From positions 1 through 57,215 of the forward strand of contig CANQEV010000015.1 of NCBI GenBank assembly GCA_947595925.1: 57,215 bases of DNA. The letters are read 5' to 3'. Positions 23,830 to 32,290 of the stretch are shown one piece after another (position 1 is the stretch's first letter; each line of letters begins with the position of its first letter). The notes below the pieces were generated by a model. It saw only the letters and a list, made by a program, of their open reading frames with translations. It was not told the DNA's origin and did no database searches. The position numbers were made by a program, and so were the translations under genes. This DNA comes from an uncultured Acetatifactor sp. Its GTDB lineage: Bacteria; Bacillota; Clostridia; Lachnospirales; Lachnospiraceae.

Positions 23830-25038
23830 TCACTCGGATGCCTTAAAATTATATATTGGTTTCAAAACGTCAATTACGTCCACGGAACCTTGGATCACTT
23901 CGACGATATCTTCCAGGGATTTGTAAGCCATCGGCGCCTCGTCCAGCGTTTCCGCGGAGATGGACGTGGTGTAGATCCCTTCCATGGTTTTCTGATACTC
24001 CTCCAGGCTGAGCGTATTCTTCGCCTGGGTGCGGGACATCAGTCGGCCTGCGCCGTGGGGCGCGGAATAGTTCCACTCCGGGTTTCCCCTGCCCTCCGCC
24101 AGGATGCTGCCGTCACGCATATTGATGGGAATCAGCACTTTCTCTCCCTTATGGGCGGCGATAGCGCCTTTTCTCAGAATCATCTCCTCCGTGTCGATGT
24201 AGTTGTGGACAGTATGGAAGGAGGCCCCTCCCGTCAGTCCTGCCCTTTCCATCAGGACCTTTGCGATGAGCTCCCGGTTTCTCCTTGCGAAATCCTGACA
24301 GATCTTTACGTCGTGGAGATAATCCTGAAAATAACTGCCGTACAGGTCGCACAGATCCTCCGGGACCATGCACTGTTTCTCTTCCCAGGACAGCTTTTTC
24401 AGTTCTTCCTGGATCTCGCCTTTGCGTCCCTGCTCTTTCAAGGTCCGGATGAGCTCTTCTCTCTTTTTAAAGTATTCCTCTTTTCCCTTGTGCAGATCCA
24501 CCGCCAGTTTCTGATAGAGCTCCGCCACCTGTTTTCCCAGATTGCGGCTCCCGGTGTGGATCACCAGGTATTTTGTCCCGTCCACCGCCTGGTCCACCTC
24601 TATGAAGTGATTCCCGCCGCCGAGAGTCCCCAGGCTCCGCTCCAGCCAGCCGGTATTTTTCAATTCCCGGTAACACCGAAGCTCCGTCAGGGGAAATCTC
24701 TCCCTTCGGCTCTCCCAGATATTTCTGCCGCTGGGGATAAAATGGGCCGCCTCGTCCAGCTTTTCAAAATCGATGCCGCCCTTTCCCAACTCCGTAGTAT
24801 ACATGCCGCAGCCGATGTCCACCCCGACGATATTGGGGACCGCCCTGTCCTCCACCGTCATGGTTGTGCCGATGGTACATCCCTTCCCGGCGTGCACGTC
24901 GGGCATGATGCGGATCCGGGCGTCTCTCGTAAACTCCTGGTCGCACATCCTGCGGATCTGCTCGATGGCCTCGTCCTCCACCACTCTCGCGTAGCAGACC
25001 GCCGTATTCACTTCTCCTTTAATCTCTATCCGATCCAT
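23830..25038 (-). CDS. rtcB: RtcB family RNA ligase
   Basis: A 402-residue RtcB-type protein, which seals 2',3'-cyclic phosphate and 5'-OH RNA ends using Mn2+ and GTP. Conserved segments include MPDVHAGKGCTIGTT, VGVDIGCGM, GGGNHFIEV, HTGSRNLGKQVA, and SAPHGAGRLMSR containing the guanylylated histidine. It belongs to the shorter bacterial group rather than the archease-linked tRNA-splicing type. I chose the ATG at 25038 (GGAGAAGAAT upstream) because sequence further upstream is non-coding and contains a terminator. No rtcA or rtcR neighbour is present. The likely role is RNA repair. Confidence 0.92.
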   Translation of the reverse strand: MDRIEIKGEVNTAVCYARVVEDEAIEQIRRMCDQEFTRDARIRIMPDVHAGKGCTIGTTMTVEDRAVPNIVGVDIGCGMYTTELGKGGIDFEKLDEAAHFIPSGRNIWESRRERFPLTELRCYRELKNTGWLERSLGTLGGGNHFIEVDQAVDGTKYLVIHTGSRNLGKQVAELYQKLAVDLHKGKEEYFKKREELIRTLKEQGRKGEIQEELKKLSWEEKQCMVPEDLCDLYGSYFQDYLHDVKICQDFARRNRELIAKVLMERAGLTGGASFHTVHNYIDTEEMILRKGAIAAHKGEKVLIPINMRDGSILAEGRGNPEWNYSAPHGAGRLMSRTQAKNTLSLEEYQKTMEGIYTTSISAETLDEAPMAYKSLEDIVEVIQGSVDVIDVLKPIYNFKASE

Positions 25039-25097
25039 ATTCTTCTCCACTCCGTTGCATTGCAGGAAAACTATTTTCCCACAAGATTTCACCTGAT

Positions 25098-25135
25098 ATA
25101 AAAAAACCGCTATCTTATGAAAAGATAAGCGGTTT
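25098..25135 (-). terminator. intrinsic terminator in the rtcB leader
   Basis: On the minus strand AAACCGCTTATCTT pairs with AAGAT-AGCGGTTT, followed by seven T. It lies 60 bases before the rtcB start with no protein gene clearly upstream, so it is either a leader attenuator or the end of a small RNA. Confidence 0.7.
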
Positions 25136-25558
25136 CCTGATATCCGATCTCTAAATGATTCAGAGCAAGCCGTCCGAAACAGCGGGCGGGTTGCCAAAAC
25201 GCCTATTTTTCCATAACGCCGAAAAAGAAATCCACTCAAAGAATCCTTTCAGATGCTCTCGTGAACTCAGCAAAGATTTTTCATGAATAATTAGGGAATT
25301 CTTTCTGGCTGTCATGGCTTTTCCTTTCCGCGCCCCTCTCCCTTTCCGCCTCTCCCGGCGGAAAAAGCGGACGCTTTTTCTGTCTTTTTCAACTATAACA
25401 CAAATATAAAAAAATTGCAATTATACTGACGGTATAAGTTTACCAGTTCCGCCAGCCGCTCTCCTTGCATCCTTTCCGGAAAAACGGACTGGACTTTTCC
25501 CTGTTTCTATGTAAATATAGAAGTATGTGAATGATCTGAAATCGGAAAGGAGAACCCT
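25136..25558. other. divergent intergenic region, rtcB and esterase
   Basis: About 420 bases with no convincing gene; an 86-codon minus-strand ORF here is basic and lacks domain features. It holds AT-rich tracts near 25395-25440 and the esterase promoter region, possibly TGGACT with TAAATA near 25491-25518, which is weak. Confidence 0.4.
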
Positions 25559-26410
25559 ATGGAATTTGTGTATGAAATGCCCGAGAAAATGCTGAAGGAA
25601 TGTAAAAAGCCCGGCAGGGTGGAGCGCCTGGAGTACGACACCCACACTTATGAGGAGGACGACCGGCCCCTGAAAAAGGGTGCCTGGGTCTATCTGCCCT
25701 ATGGGTATTCTTCGGAAAAGCCCTATGATATCCTGTATCTGCTCCACGGGGGCGGCGTCAACGAGGACTGGTGGTTCAAGATGTTCCCCGACACCGTCTC
25801 CATCCTGGACAACATGATGGCGGAGGGCGTCTGCAAACCCTGCATCATCGTCACGCCCACCTATTACCGGGGCGGCGACGGCGATCAGAACGCCGAGTAC
25901 ATCACCGAGCACTTTCACATGGAACTCCGCCGGGACCTGATCCCCGCGGCGGAACGCGCCTACTCCACCTATGCGAAGGGGGACGTCAGCGAGACGAACC
26001 TGATCGCCACCCGGGACCACAGGGCCTTTGCCGGTCTTTCCCTGGGCTCCATGACCACCTATCGCTCCGCCTTCTACAACAACTATGACCTCTTTGCCTG
26101 GTACGGTCCCTTCTCCGGCTGCTGCGGGCCGAAGGGCAATCACGACGTGGAGATACAACGCATCCAGGAGACCCTGGAAAAAGGGGAAAAGGCTGGACTT
26201 CCTTTGAGATATCTCTTCTGCTGCAACGGCGACAAGGATATCGCCTATGAGGAACATATCGATATCATGACCCGGGCATTAAAAATCTGTCCGCAGTTAA
26301 AGCCCGGGGAAAACTACGATTTCTACATCATTCCCGGCGGCGTACACGACATGAAAGCCTGGCAGCTGGATCTGTACCACGCCCTTCAGATCTTCTTTGT
26401 CCGTTCCTGA
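25559..26410 (+). CDS. esterase D-type alpha/beta hydrolase (feruloyl/acetyl esterase-like)
   Basis: A 283-residue cytoplasmic alpha/beta hydrolase of the putative-esterase family that includes the feruloyl esterase domains of xylanase XynZ. The nucleophile elbow is GLSLGS near residue 162, the oxyanion strand reads DILYLLHGGG, and the catalytic histidine is probably in PGGVHDMKAW near the C-terminus. There is no signal peptide, so it would act on imported acylated oligosaccharides. The start follows AAAGGAGAA and a strong terminator follows the stop. The GH2 and GH5 glycosidases a few kilobases away fit a plant-glycan context. Confidence 0.85.
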   Translation: MEFVYEMPEKMLKECKKPGRVERLEYDTHTYEEDDRPLKKGAWVYLPYGYSSEKPYDILYLLHGGGVNEDWWFKMFPDTVSILDNMMAEGVCKPCIIVTPTYYRGGDGDQNAEYITEHFHMELRRDLIPAAERAYSTYAKGDVSETNLIATRDHRAFAGLSLGSMTTYRSAFYNNYDLFAWYGPFSGCCGPKGNHDVEIQRIQETLEKGEKAGLPLRYLFCCNGDKDIAYEEHIDIMTRALKICPQLKPGENYDFYIIPGGVHDMKAWQLDLYHALQIFFVRS

Positions 26411-26417
26411 CAGATAG

Positions 26418-26453
26418 AAAAAAGGCGCCTTCCTCGCAGCAAGGCGCCTTTTT
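26418..26453 (+). terminator. intrinsic terminator of the esterase gene
   Basis: AAGGCGCCTT is repeated as an inverted pair around a 9-nt loop and flanked by A and T runs, so it could work in both directions. Confidence 0.8.
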
Positions 26454-26502
26454 ATGCGCCGGGAACGCGACGGCGCGGCATCCGCCTTTCCGTAAGTACT
26501 GC

Positions 26503-26531
26503 TTGCATTCGTTTATGATTTTTATTATAAT
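26503..26531 (+). promoter_or_regulatory. sigma-A promoter of the membrane glycosyltransferase-like pair
   Basis: TTGCAT and a consensus TATAAT are 17 bases apart, about 30 bases before the first of the two AT-rich genes. Confidence 0.75.
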
Positions 26532-26563
26532 ATTCCTATCTCGAAAATTCTGGAGGACTGTTG

Positions 26564-27730
26564 TTGAAAACCCAAACTAAATATCATCGTTATATATATA
26601 CAGCCATTGTAGTGCTTACAAGCATGTTGGCAGTTTACATCCGATATCTCGGACGAGATTTCCTCAGCGCTGATCTTGTAAATTGCTTAACCTCCTGGTA
26701 CCATGAGATTGTCAATGCGGGTCCCGGTATTGACGCACTGTTAAATTATACCGGAGATTACGCTTTTCCGTATGTGTTTTTGATCTGGCTGCTGAGCAAG
26801 CTCCCGATTCCTTTTCAATACGGCGTAAAAATTTTGAGTTCGCTGTTTGATTTCGGTCTCGCCGTGGTAATCGGCATGATCATTCAATTCTTTCGTCCGA
26901 AACAAAGTGCCAGCTTTTGCATTGGTTATTGTGCCACGTTGTTTTTTCCAAATGTTTTTTTAAATAGCAGTTTCTGGGGACAGTGTGACTCTATTTATAC
27001 CTTTTTTCTATTCTCATCATTCTTATGTTATCTTCATAAAAAGTATCCTTGGATGATGATCTTTTTTGGCATGGCATTTTCCTTTAAGCTACAGTCCATA
27101 TTTTTTCTTCCTTTTCTTTTGATCGCATACTGGCTGGAACGGGAGTTCTCCATTTTACAATTTTTGTATGTTCCGGCTGTCATGCTGGTTGCGAATATTC
27201 CAATTATGATCGCGGGCCGCTCCCCTACAGTCATAATTACGCAATATACGTGGCAGGCGACCGGCTACCCCTGGCTCTATTATTTTTATCCTAATCCGTA
27301 TTTCTTTTTCCAGGCGCGGCCTTACTACTTATTTAGCACAGGGGTGGTCTTTTTAGCCGTAACCGTTTTTTTAATCTTTGTGGTACTCTTAATAAAGCAT
27401 AAGACTCATTTAAACAATGATAATGTTCTCTCCATTTTATTTTGGATAGCTTTTACCTGCCCATTTTTTTTACCATCCATGCATGAAAGGTATGGATACT
27501 TTGCCGAATTGTTAGCATTGATCCTGGCCTTGGTTGATATCCGCAAGGTTTGGGTCGTAGTCGTGATTACATTATGTACTCTTCCCATGTATCTTTACGT
27601 GCTTGGAATAATTGGCAACCCCCTGTGGCTCCAGGGATCGACTGCGATATGTAATATAATTTTGTACTTATGTTTTACCTTGATGCTATGGAAAAAACTG
27701 TTTCAAAAGGGAAAAATAGAATCATGTTAA
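26564..27730 (+). CDS. Gpi18-like integral membrane mannosyltransferase-family protein
   Basis: A 388-residue, strongly hydrophobic protein with about ten membrane helices. The SFWGQCDSIYTFFLF loop, FKLQSIFFLPFL and PSMHERYGYF segments match the COG5542-type (Gpi18-related) polyprenyl-sugar glycosyltransferases. TTG at 26564 lies 7 bases after GGAGG; another TTG sits one codon earlier. The sequence is much more AT-rich than its neighbours, which points to recent acquisition. The sugar donor and acceptor are unknown. Confidence 0.7.
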   Translation: MKTQTKYHRYIYTAIVVLTSMLAVYIRYLGRDFLSADLVNCLTSWYHEIVNAGPGIDALLNYTGDYAFPYVFLIWLLSKLPIPFQYGVKILSSLFDFGLAVVIGMIIQFFRPKQSASFCIGYCATLFFPNVFLNSSFWGQCDSIYTFFLFSSFLCYLHKKYPWMMIFFGMAFSFKLQSIFFLPFLLIAYWLEREFSILQFLYVPAVMLVANIPIMIAGRSPTVIITQYTWQATGYPWLYYFYPNPYFFFQARPYYLFSTGVVFLAVTVFLIFVVLLIKHKTHLNNDNVLSILFWIAFTCPFFLPSMHERYGYFAELLALILALVDIRKVWVVVVITLCTLPMYLYVLGIIGNPLWLQGSTAICNIILYLCFTLMLWKKLFQKGKIESC

Positions 27731-28626
27731 AAATAGAAAAAACAATTATTGAATGGACCAATAAATATATATTGCATATAGCTCTGGGCTTTGTAATCTT
27801 TGCCGGATGTTGGATACGCCTATCCGGACGTAATTACATTGGTATCGATTACCATTTTTCCCTCTATGATATTCCAGGGAACTGCCATTCTTTCCTGTTC
27901 CGACATGCAGTAAATTTTCTCATGTCGGTGCATCCGGATTCTGTCATTGATATCATCAAGTTTTTCGCCTACATTGGAGATTATGGAGTTGCCCTGTTAA
28001 CCGTACTATTATTTAAGCAAAAACGCGGGGGCATAACTCTCTTCCAGGGATTTTTAGCAGTCACCGCTTGCGTCCTGTCTCCAGTGTCCTTATTATATAG
28101 TGTAACCGGTATGAGAATAGACTCTATATGCATGTGTCTGATCCTGCTCAGTCTTTTGCTGCATAATAAGGGCTGGTTTATCACGTCTGTTTTCATCTCA
28201 TCCCTTGCAGCCTTTCTTTTGCCTTCTTTTTGGCCAATCATTATCATAATGAACATCATGTGGATATTGTCTATGGCTCAATCTGAAAAAACGCAGAAAA
28301 AGCATCCTTTTTCCTATATAAAGACTCTATCCGGCGCATTCCTTTTTCTAGCGCTTTTGATTGTTTCCATATATTTAGAAAATCTTGAATTATCAAGCGG
28401 GTATTACTGGGGCAAAATTTTTGTAATGAATCCCCCTGCCGGATCCTCCTATTCAAATCCGCTTTCCTGGCTGTCCGGCATGTTACATGTCTATGGATAT
28501 TCACTTGCCATGTTCAGTCTGATCTTTTCTTTCACACATAAAAAGCTGAGGGTTCCCGCGCTTATCATACAGTTACTAATCCTGATGTCCGTAGGGTGGT
28601 ATCAAACCGCTCCTTTTGCGCTCTGA
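27724..28626 (+). CDS. truncated-looking paralogue of the Gpi18-like protein
   Basis: A 300-residue, AT-rich membrane protein. It shares the IRxxGR(N/D)(Y/F) start, a D(Y/F)G(V/L)A segment and an MRIDSI core with the gene before it. The WGQ part of the catalytic-type loop and the C-terminal HERYGY region are missing, and it is about 90 residues shorter. Its ATG overlaps the preceding stop codon. Its final 25 bases overlap the 3' end of the beta-glucuronidase gene on the other strand, suggesting the acquired segment was cut at that junction. Confidence 0.6.
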   Translation: MLKIEKTIIEWTNKYILHIALGFVIFAGCWIRLSGRNYIGIDYHFSLYDIPGNCHSFLFRHAVNFLMSVHPDSVIDIIKFFAYIGDYGVALLTVLLFKQKRGGITLFQGFLAVTACVLSPVSLLYSVTGMRIDSICMCLILLSLLLHNKGWFITSVFISSLAAFLLPSFWPIIIIMNIMWILSMAQSEKTQKKHPFSYIKTLSGAFLFLALLIVSIYLENLELSSGYYWGKIFVMNPPAGSSYSNPLSWLSGMLHVYGYSLAMFSLIFSFTHKKLRVPALIIQLLILMSVGWYQTAPFAL

Positions 28627-30407
28627 CGCCCTTCGATCAATTCCCTGTAGAATTTCTGCAGGACATAAAATGCCGCTTTCTTATAGGTCTTATCGGCAGA
28701 GCAGAGTCCCTTGGTATTGTAATACCGCTGGAGGCTGCTGGTCCTGCGGGGACACCGAAAGTCGTAGAGGATCCAGGGAGTCATGCCCTGAATGTAGGGG
28801 ATCGTCCGAAGAACGGCCGTCTGGCGCTCATACACATACGCCTGACACTCCTCCGTACCCTTGTCGGAGACGGTCCCGTGATGTCCCGCCAGAGCGTCCG
28901 CGCCAAATTCCGTGATGATCACCGGTTTTTCGGGATTACTGTTCTCCAAAAGATCGGGCAGCGACGCAAAATCCGGGGAATACCAGCCGCAATATTCATT
29001 CAATCCGATCACATCCAGGTATTTCTCAAGGCGGTCTTCAATCCGGTTGTGCGCGCCGTTGACCAGGCAGGCCGCCGAAACCAGACGGGTTTGGTCCAGC
29101 TTGTGGGCGCGCTCCGCCAGACCGCCCATGAATTTCAGTCTTTCGTCGGAATCCAGGTTTTCATTGCCAACGGACCAGATGATCACGCTGGCCCGGTTGT
29201 AATCTCTCAGGATCAGCTCCGAGAGCTGGTTTTCCGCATCCCGGTAAGTGTCCTCCCGCTCAAAGCGGATGGCCCAGTACACAGGGACCTCCTCCCAGAG
29301 AAGCAGTCCCAGCTCGTCCGCCAGCTGCGCCATCCTCTCGCTGTGGGGATAGTGGGCGGCTCTCATGAAATTGCAGCCCAATTCCTTGGCAATACGGATA
29401 TTCTCCACTCTCTCGGCGTCTGTCAGCGCCTTCCCGTCCTTCACGCTGTCCTCATGGGCGCTGACGCCCCTGAGAAAAATCGGCTGTCCGTTTAAAAAGA
29501 TCTGACGCCCCTTTACCCGGATCTCCCGAAAGCCCACCCGGTCGATGACCCGGTCGCCCATACACTCCAGGCTCACCTCATAGAGTTTCGGGTTCTCCGG
29601 GCTCCAGAGCTCCGGCTCCGCTTTCAGCGTCGCCGCACCCCTGCCCCCGGATACCGAGATTTCCTCCCGGATCCCCAGTTCGGGAATAGAGAGCACCGCC
29701 GTGGCATCCGCCTTCCCGGAAACCGTGACCCGGGCGCTGACGGAACCAAATGTGCCGTCCGGCACAAGTTCTATCTGAAAATCCTTTATATAGTCCGCGG
29801 GCACGCGGAAAAGTTCGATATCGCGGTAAATGCCGCCGTAATTGAACCAGTCCGTATTTTCCGTCGGAACCTGGGTGGGCCGGCGGGTGTTATCCGCCAC
29901 GATCAGGATCCGGTTGTCCCGCTGAAGATACTTCCCGATCTCAAAATAGGCCGGGGTGGAACCGCCCCTGTGCATCCCCGCGTAACTGCCGTTTACAAAC
30001 ACACGGCAGACATAATTCGCCGCGCCGATCTTTAAGAAGACCCGCTCTCCCTCCTGAACCGGCTTATACTCGAATCTCCTGGTAAAGACCATGGGGCCCT
30101 CATATAACAAATACTCCGGCGCGGCGGTGTTCCAGCAGCAGGGCAGATACATAAGGGGCCACTCGTCAAAGGAATAGTCCGTGGGGAGCGTAAAGCCCTT
30201 CGCATCCCGGTTCTTCTCCAAAAACCACTTCTGCCTGAGACAGGTGTCATACTGGTCCACCGCGTAATGCCATTGACCGTTTAAGGACTCCGCTTTTCTG
30301 CCCCGGTCAAAGAGCATGGTGTCAAAGCCCGCGATCCCCGTCTCATATTCCGCCAGATAATCTTCGATGTGAATGTCCAGCATCTGGGCGTCCTGATTTT
30401 TCGCCAT
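28602..30407 (-). CDS. uidA: glycoside hydrolase family 2, beta-glucuronidase
   Basis: A 601-residue GH2 enzyme releasing glucuronic acid from glucuronides. It has an N-terminal jelly-roll sugar-binding domain, an immunoglobulin-like middle domain, and a TIM barrel from about residue 280. The acid/base glutamate lies in WSVGNEN and the nucleophile in ITEFGAD (E500). An N-x-K motif (NTK, residues 564-566), which binds the glucuronate carboxylate in E. coli GUS, separates it from beta-galactosidases. There is no signal peptide. It lies 35 bases downstream of the GH5 gene, indicating an operon. Confidence 0.87.
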   Translation of the reverse strand: MAKNQDAQMLDIHIEDYLAEYETGIAGFDTMLFDRGRKAESLNGQWHYAVDQYDTCLRQKWFLEKNRDAKGFTLPTDYSFDEWPLMYLPCCWNTAAPEYLLYEGPMVFTRRFEYKPVQEGERVFLKIGAANYVCRVFVNGSYAGMHRGGSTPAYFEIGKYLQRDNRILIVADNTRRPTQVPTENTDWFNYGGIYRDIELFRVPADYIKDFQIELVPDGTFGSVSARVTVSGKADATAVLSIPELGIREEISVSGGRGAATLKAEPELWSPENPKLYEVSLECMGDRVIDRVGFREIRVKGRQIFLNGQPIFLRGVSAHEDSVKDGKALTDAERVENIRIAKELGCNFMRAAHYPHSERMAQLADELGLLLWEEVPVYWAIRFEREDTYRDAENQLSELILRDYNRASVIIWSVGNENLDSDERLKFMGGLAERAHKLDQTRLVSAACLVNGAHNRIEDRLEKYLDVIGLNEYCGWYSPDFASLPDLLENSNPEKPVIITEFGADALAGHHGTVSDKGTEECQAYVYERQTAVLRTIPYIQGMTPWILYDFRCPRRTSSLQRYYNTKGLCSADKTYKKAAFYVLQKFYRELIEGRQSAKGAV

Positions 30408-30442
30408 GAGGTTTCCCCTTTTTTCTTAAAAAATTTCATTGC

Positions 30443-31486
30443 TTACAGATATTTCAGCAGTTCCTCCCGCACGCCGTCCAGCCAGGGATCCGCCAGCCCG
30501 AAGTTCATGCTGTGATGGGACCAGGCTGCCCGAGGGATGTCGTATTTTCGCAGGGCGCTGTTCATGTCCTGGTACCATTTCAGCGCATCCCGGGGATCCG
30601 CCAGGTCGATCACCCCATACTCCCCGCAGTACAGGGGAACGTTATATTTTTCCGCCACCTGCAGGGCCGGCTGCATGAGATTGTCAAAATACTCCGGTCC
30701 CATCATCTCCGGCAGCGTATCCGGGTACTCAGAGTCAAAGTCGTGTCCGAAAAACTCCTCCGAGCGCCGCCGGTAGTCCGCCACGGTGCCGGGATAGGAG
30801 AGACGCCACTTTTCGGGATCCTTTGGCATGCGGCTCACCCAGAACGCGCCCTGATGGGTAAACGCCAGAGGGCTGTAGCAGTGGAAGGTAAATACAATGT
30901 TCTCGTCGGCAGGCGGATCCAGCAGCGTCAGACCGTAAATGCTGTCGTTAAAAATACCTCCCACCACGATCTTCACTTCCCTGTCCACCTCCCGGATCGC
31001 CCGGATCGCCCTTGCCGCCATCCGGTTCCATGTCTCGGTAAACTCGCTGGAAGTCACTTCGTTTAAGAGCTCCAGGGCCACGATATCCCTGTCCTTACCG
31101 TATCTCTTTGCCAGCTCGCTCCAGAGGGAGACGAAGATGTCCTGAAGCCTCTCCTGATAGAAGAACTGGCAGTTGTTTTCGTCGTCAAACACATAGCCGT
31201 GAGCCTTGTGGAGATCCAGGATCATGCGCAGCCCGTACTTGCGGCACCACCCGATGCAGGTGTCGATATAGGCCAGCCCGTCCTCTTTCATCTCTCCGCT
31301 CTCCTCCTGGATCACTTCCGCGTCCACAGGCACCCGGATATGATCCAGTCCCCAGGATTTGATCTGGGCGATATCTTTCTCTATAATAAAGGTGTCATAG
31401 TGCTCCTTATGATAATTTCCCTCTCCGCACTGGGACAGCCATCCGCCCAGGTTCACACCCTTTTCATAACCCTCAAATTTCCGCAT
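30443..31486 (-). CDS. glycoside hydrolase family 5 (beta-glucanase-like)
   Basis: A 347-residue TIM-barrel glycosidase without signal peptide. The start GVNLGGWLSQ and the ALELLNEVTSS acid/base segment are typical of GH5 exo-beta-glucanase-like enzymes; LYCGEYGVI holds the nucleophile. Intracellular location suggests it acts on short imported oligosaccharides or glycosides. It is the first gene of a two-gene operon with the beta-glucuronidase, and the pair may strip glucuronate- and glucose-containing plant or host conjugates. The start follows GGGAGG. Confidence 0.85.
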   Translation of the reverse strand: MRKFEGYEKGVNLGGWLSQCGEGNYHKEHYDTFIIEKDIAQIKSWGLDHIRVPVDAEVIQEESGEMKEDGLAYIDTCIGWCRKYGLRMILDLHKAHGYVFDDENNCQFFYQERLQDIFVSLWSELAKRYGKDRDIVALELLNEVTSSEFTETWNRMAARAIRAIREVDREVKIVVGGIFNDSIYGLTLLDPPADENIVFTFHCYSPLAFTHQGAFWVSRMPKDPEKWRLSYPGTVADYRRRSEEFFGHDFDSEYPDTLPEMMGPEYFDNLMQPALQVAEKYNVPLYCGEYGVIDLADPRDALKWYQDMNSALRKYDIPRAAWSHHSMNFGLADPWLDGVREELLKYL

Positions 31487-31566
31487 AAGTAAACCTCCCT
31501 GTTTTGTTTTTCTGATATTCGTCCGCAGCCGTCTGGCCGCCCCAGCTTATAGACCGTAAAATCATA

Positions 31567-31601
31567 GAACGCCGGGAAACCCGTCAGGGCACCCGGCGTT
31601 C
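31567..31601 (-). terminator. stem-loop after the rubrerythrin gene
   Basis: A 10-bp GC-rich stem (GAACGCCGGG / CCCGGCGTTC) with a 15-nt loop. On the minus strand the tail TATGATTTTA is only weakly U-rich. Confidence 0.5.
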
Positions 31602-31652
31602 CGAATGGTACATGCGCCGGATTATCACACGGGATCCGACCTCGTTCCCGGC

Positions 31653-32189
31653 TTAATAATTCTCTGCATGAACCTCAAAATAACTCTGCGGATGTGCGCA
31701 TACGGGGCAGACCTCCGGCGCGGCGGTTCCCACCACGATATGTCCGCAGTTTCTGCACTCCCACACCTTGACCTCGCTCTTCTGGAATACCTGGGCAGTC
31801 TCCACATTCTTCAGAAGCGCTCTGTAACGCTCCTCATGCTCCTTCTCGATGGCCGCCACCATGCGGAACTTTGCGGCGAGAGCGGTAAAGCCTTCCTCCT
31901 CGGCGGTCTTCGCAAATCCCTCGTACATATCGGTCCACTCGTAATTCTCGCCGTCAGCGGCAGCGCCCAGGTTCTGCGCGGTGTCCCCGATCCCTTCCAG
32001 CTCCTTAAACCAGAGCTTCGCGTGCTCCTTCTCATTGTCCGCCGTCTTTAAGAACAGCGCGGCGATCTGCTCATAACCCTCTTTCTTCGCAACGGATGCG
32101 AAGTAGGTGTACTTGTTCCTCGCCTGGGACTCTCCCGCAAAAGCGGCCTCCAGATTCTTCTCCGTTTTCGTGCCTGCATACTTACTCAT
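31653..32189 (-). CDS. rubrerythrin
   Basis: A 178-residue peroxide-scavenging diiron protein. The N-terminal four-helix bundle carries the E-x-x-H-type ligands ([44 protein letters not shown]). The C-terminal rubredoxin-like domain holds CRNCG and CPVCAHPQ, which bind the FeS4 centre. It reduces hydrogen peroxide in anaerobes using NADH via a rubredoxin reductase. The ATG at 32189 follows GGGAGGT; the in-frame upstream extension is discarded. Confidence 0.95.
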   Translation of the reverse strand: MSKYAGTKTEKNLEAAFAGESQARNKYTYFASVAKKEGYEQIAALFLKTADNEKEHAKLWFKELEGIGDTAQNLGAAADGENYEWTDMYEGFAKTAEEEGFTALAAKFRMVAAIEKEHEERYRALLKNVETAQVFQKSEVKVWECRNCGHIVVGTAAPEVCPVCAHPQSYFEVHAENY

Positions 32190-32290
32190 AGTCTCATACC
32201 TCCCGGATTCAAATTTGGCCCCGGAAATGCTCCGGGGAACATCCTGTTTCAATACCTATACACTATCATAATTCACCGGAAAACACAATA

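Noticed and set aside
25160..25420. 86-codon minus-strand ORF upstream of rtcB
   Set aside because: Basic, low-information sequence without motif; it runs through AT-rich promoter-like DNA and overlaps no conserved pattern.
32190..32290. PerR box upstream of rubrerythrin
   Set aside because: TTATGATAGTGTATA matches the TTATAATnATTATAA consensus at only about nine of fourteen positions, too weak to claim.
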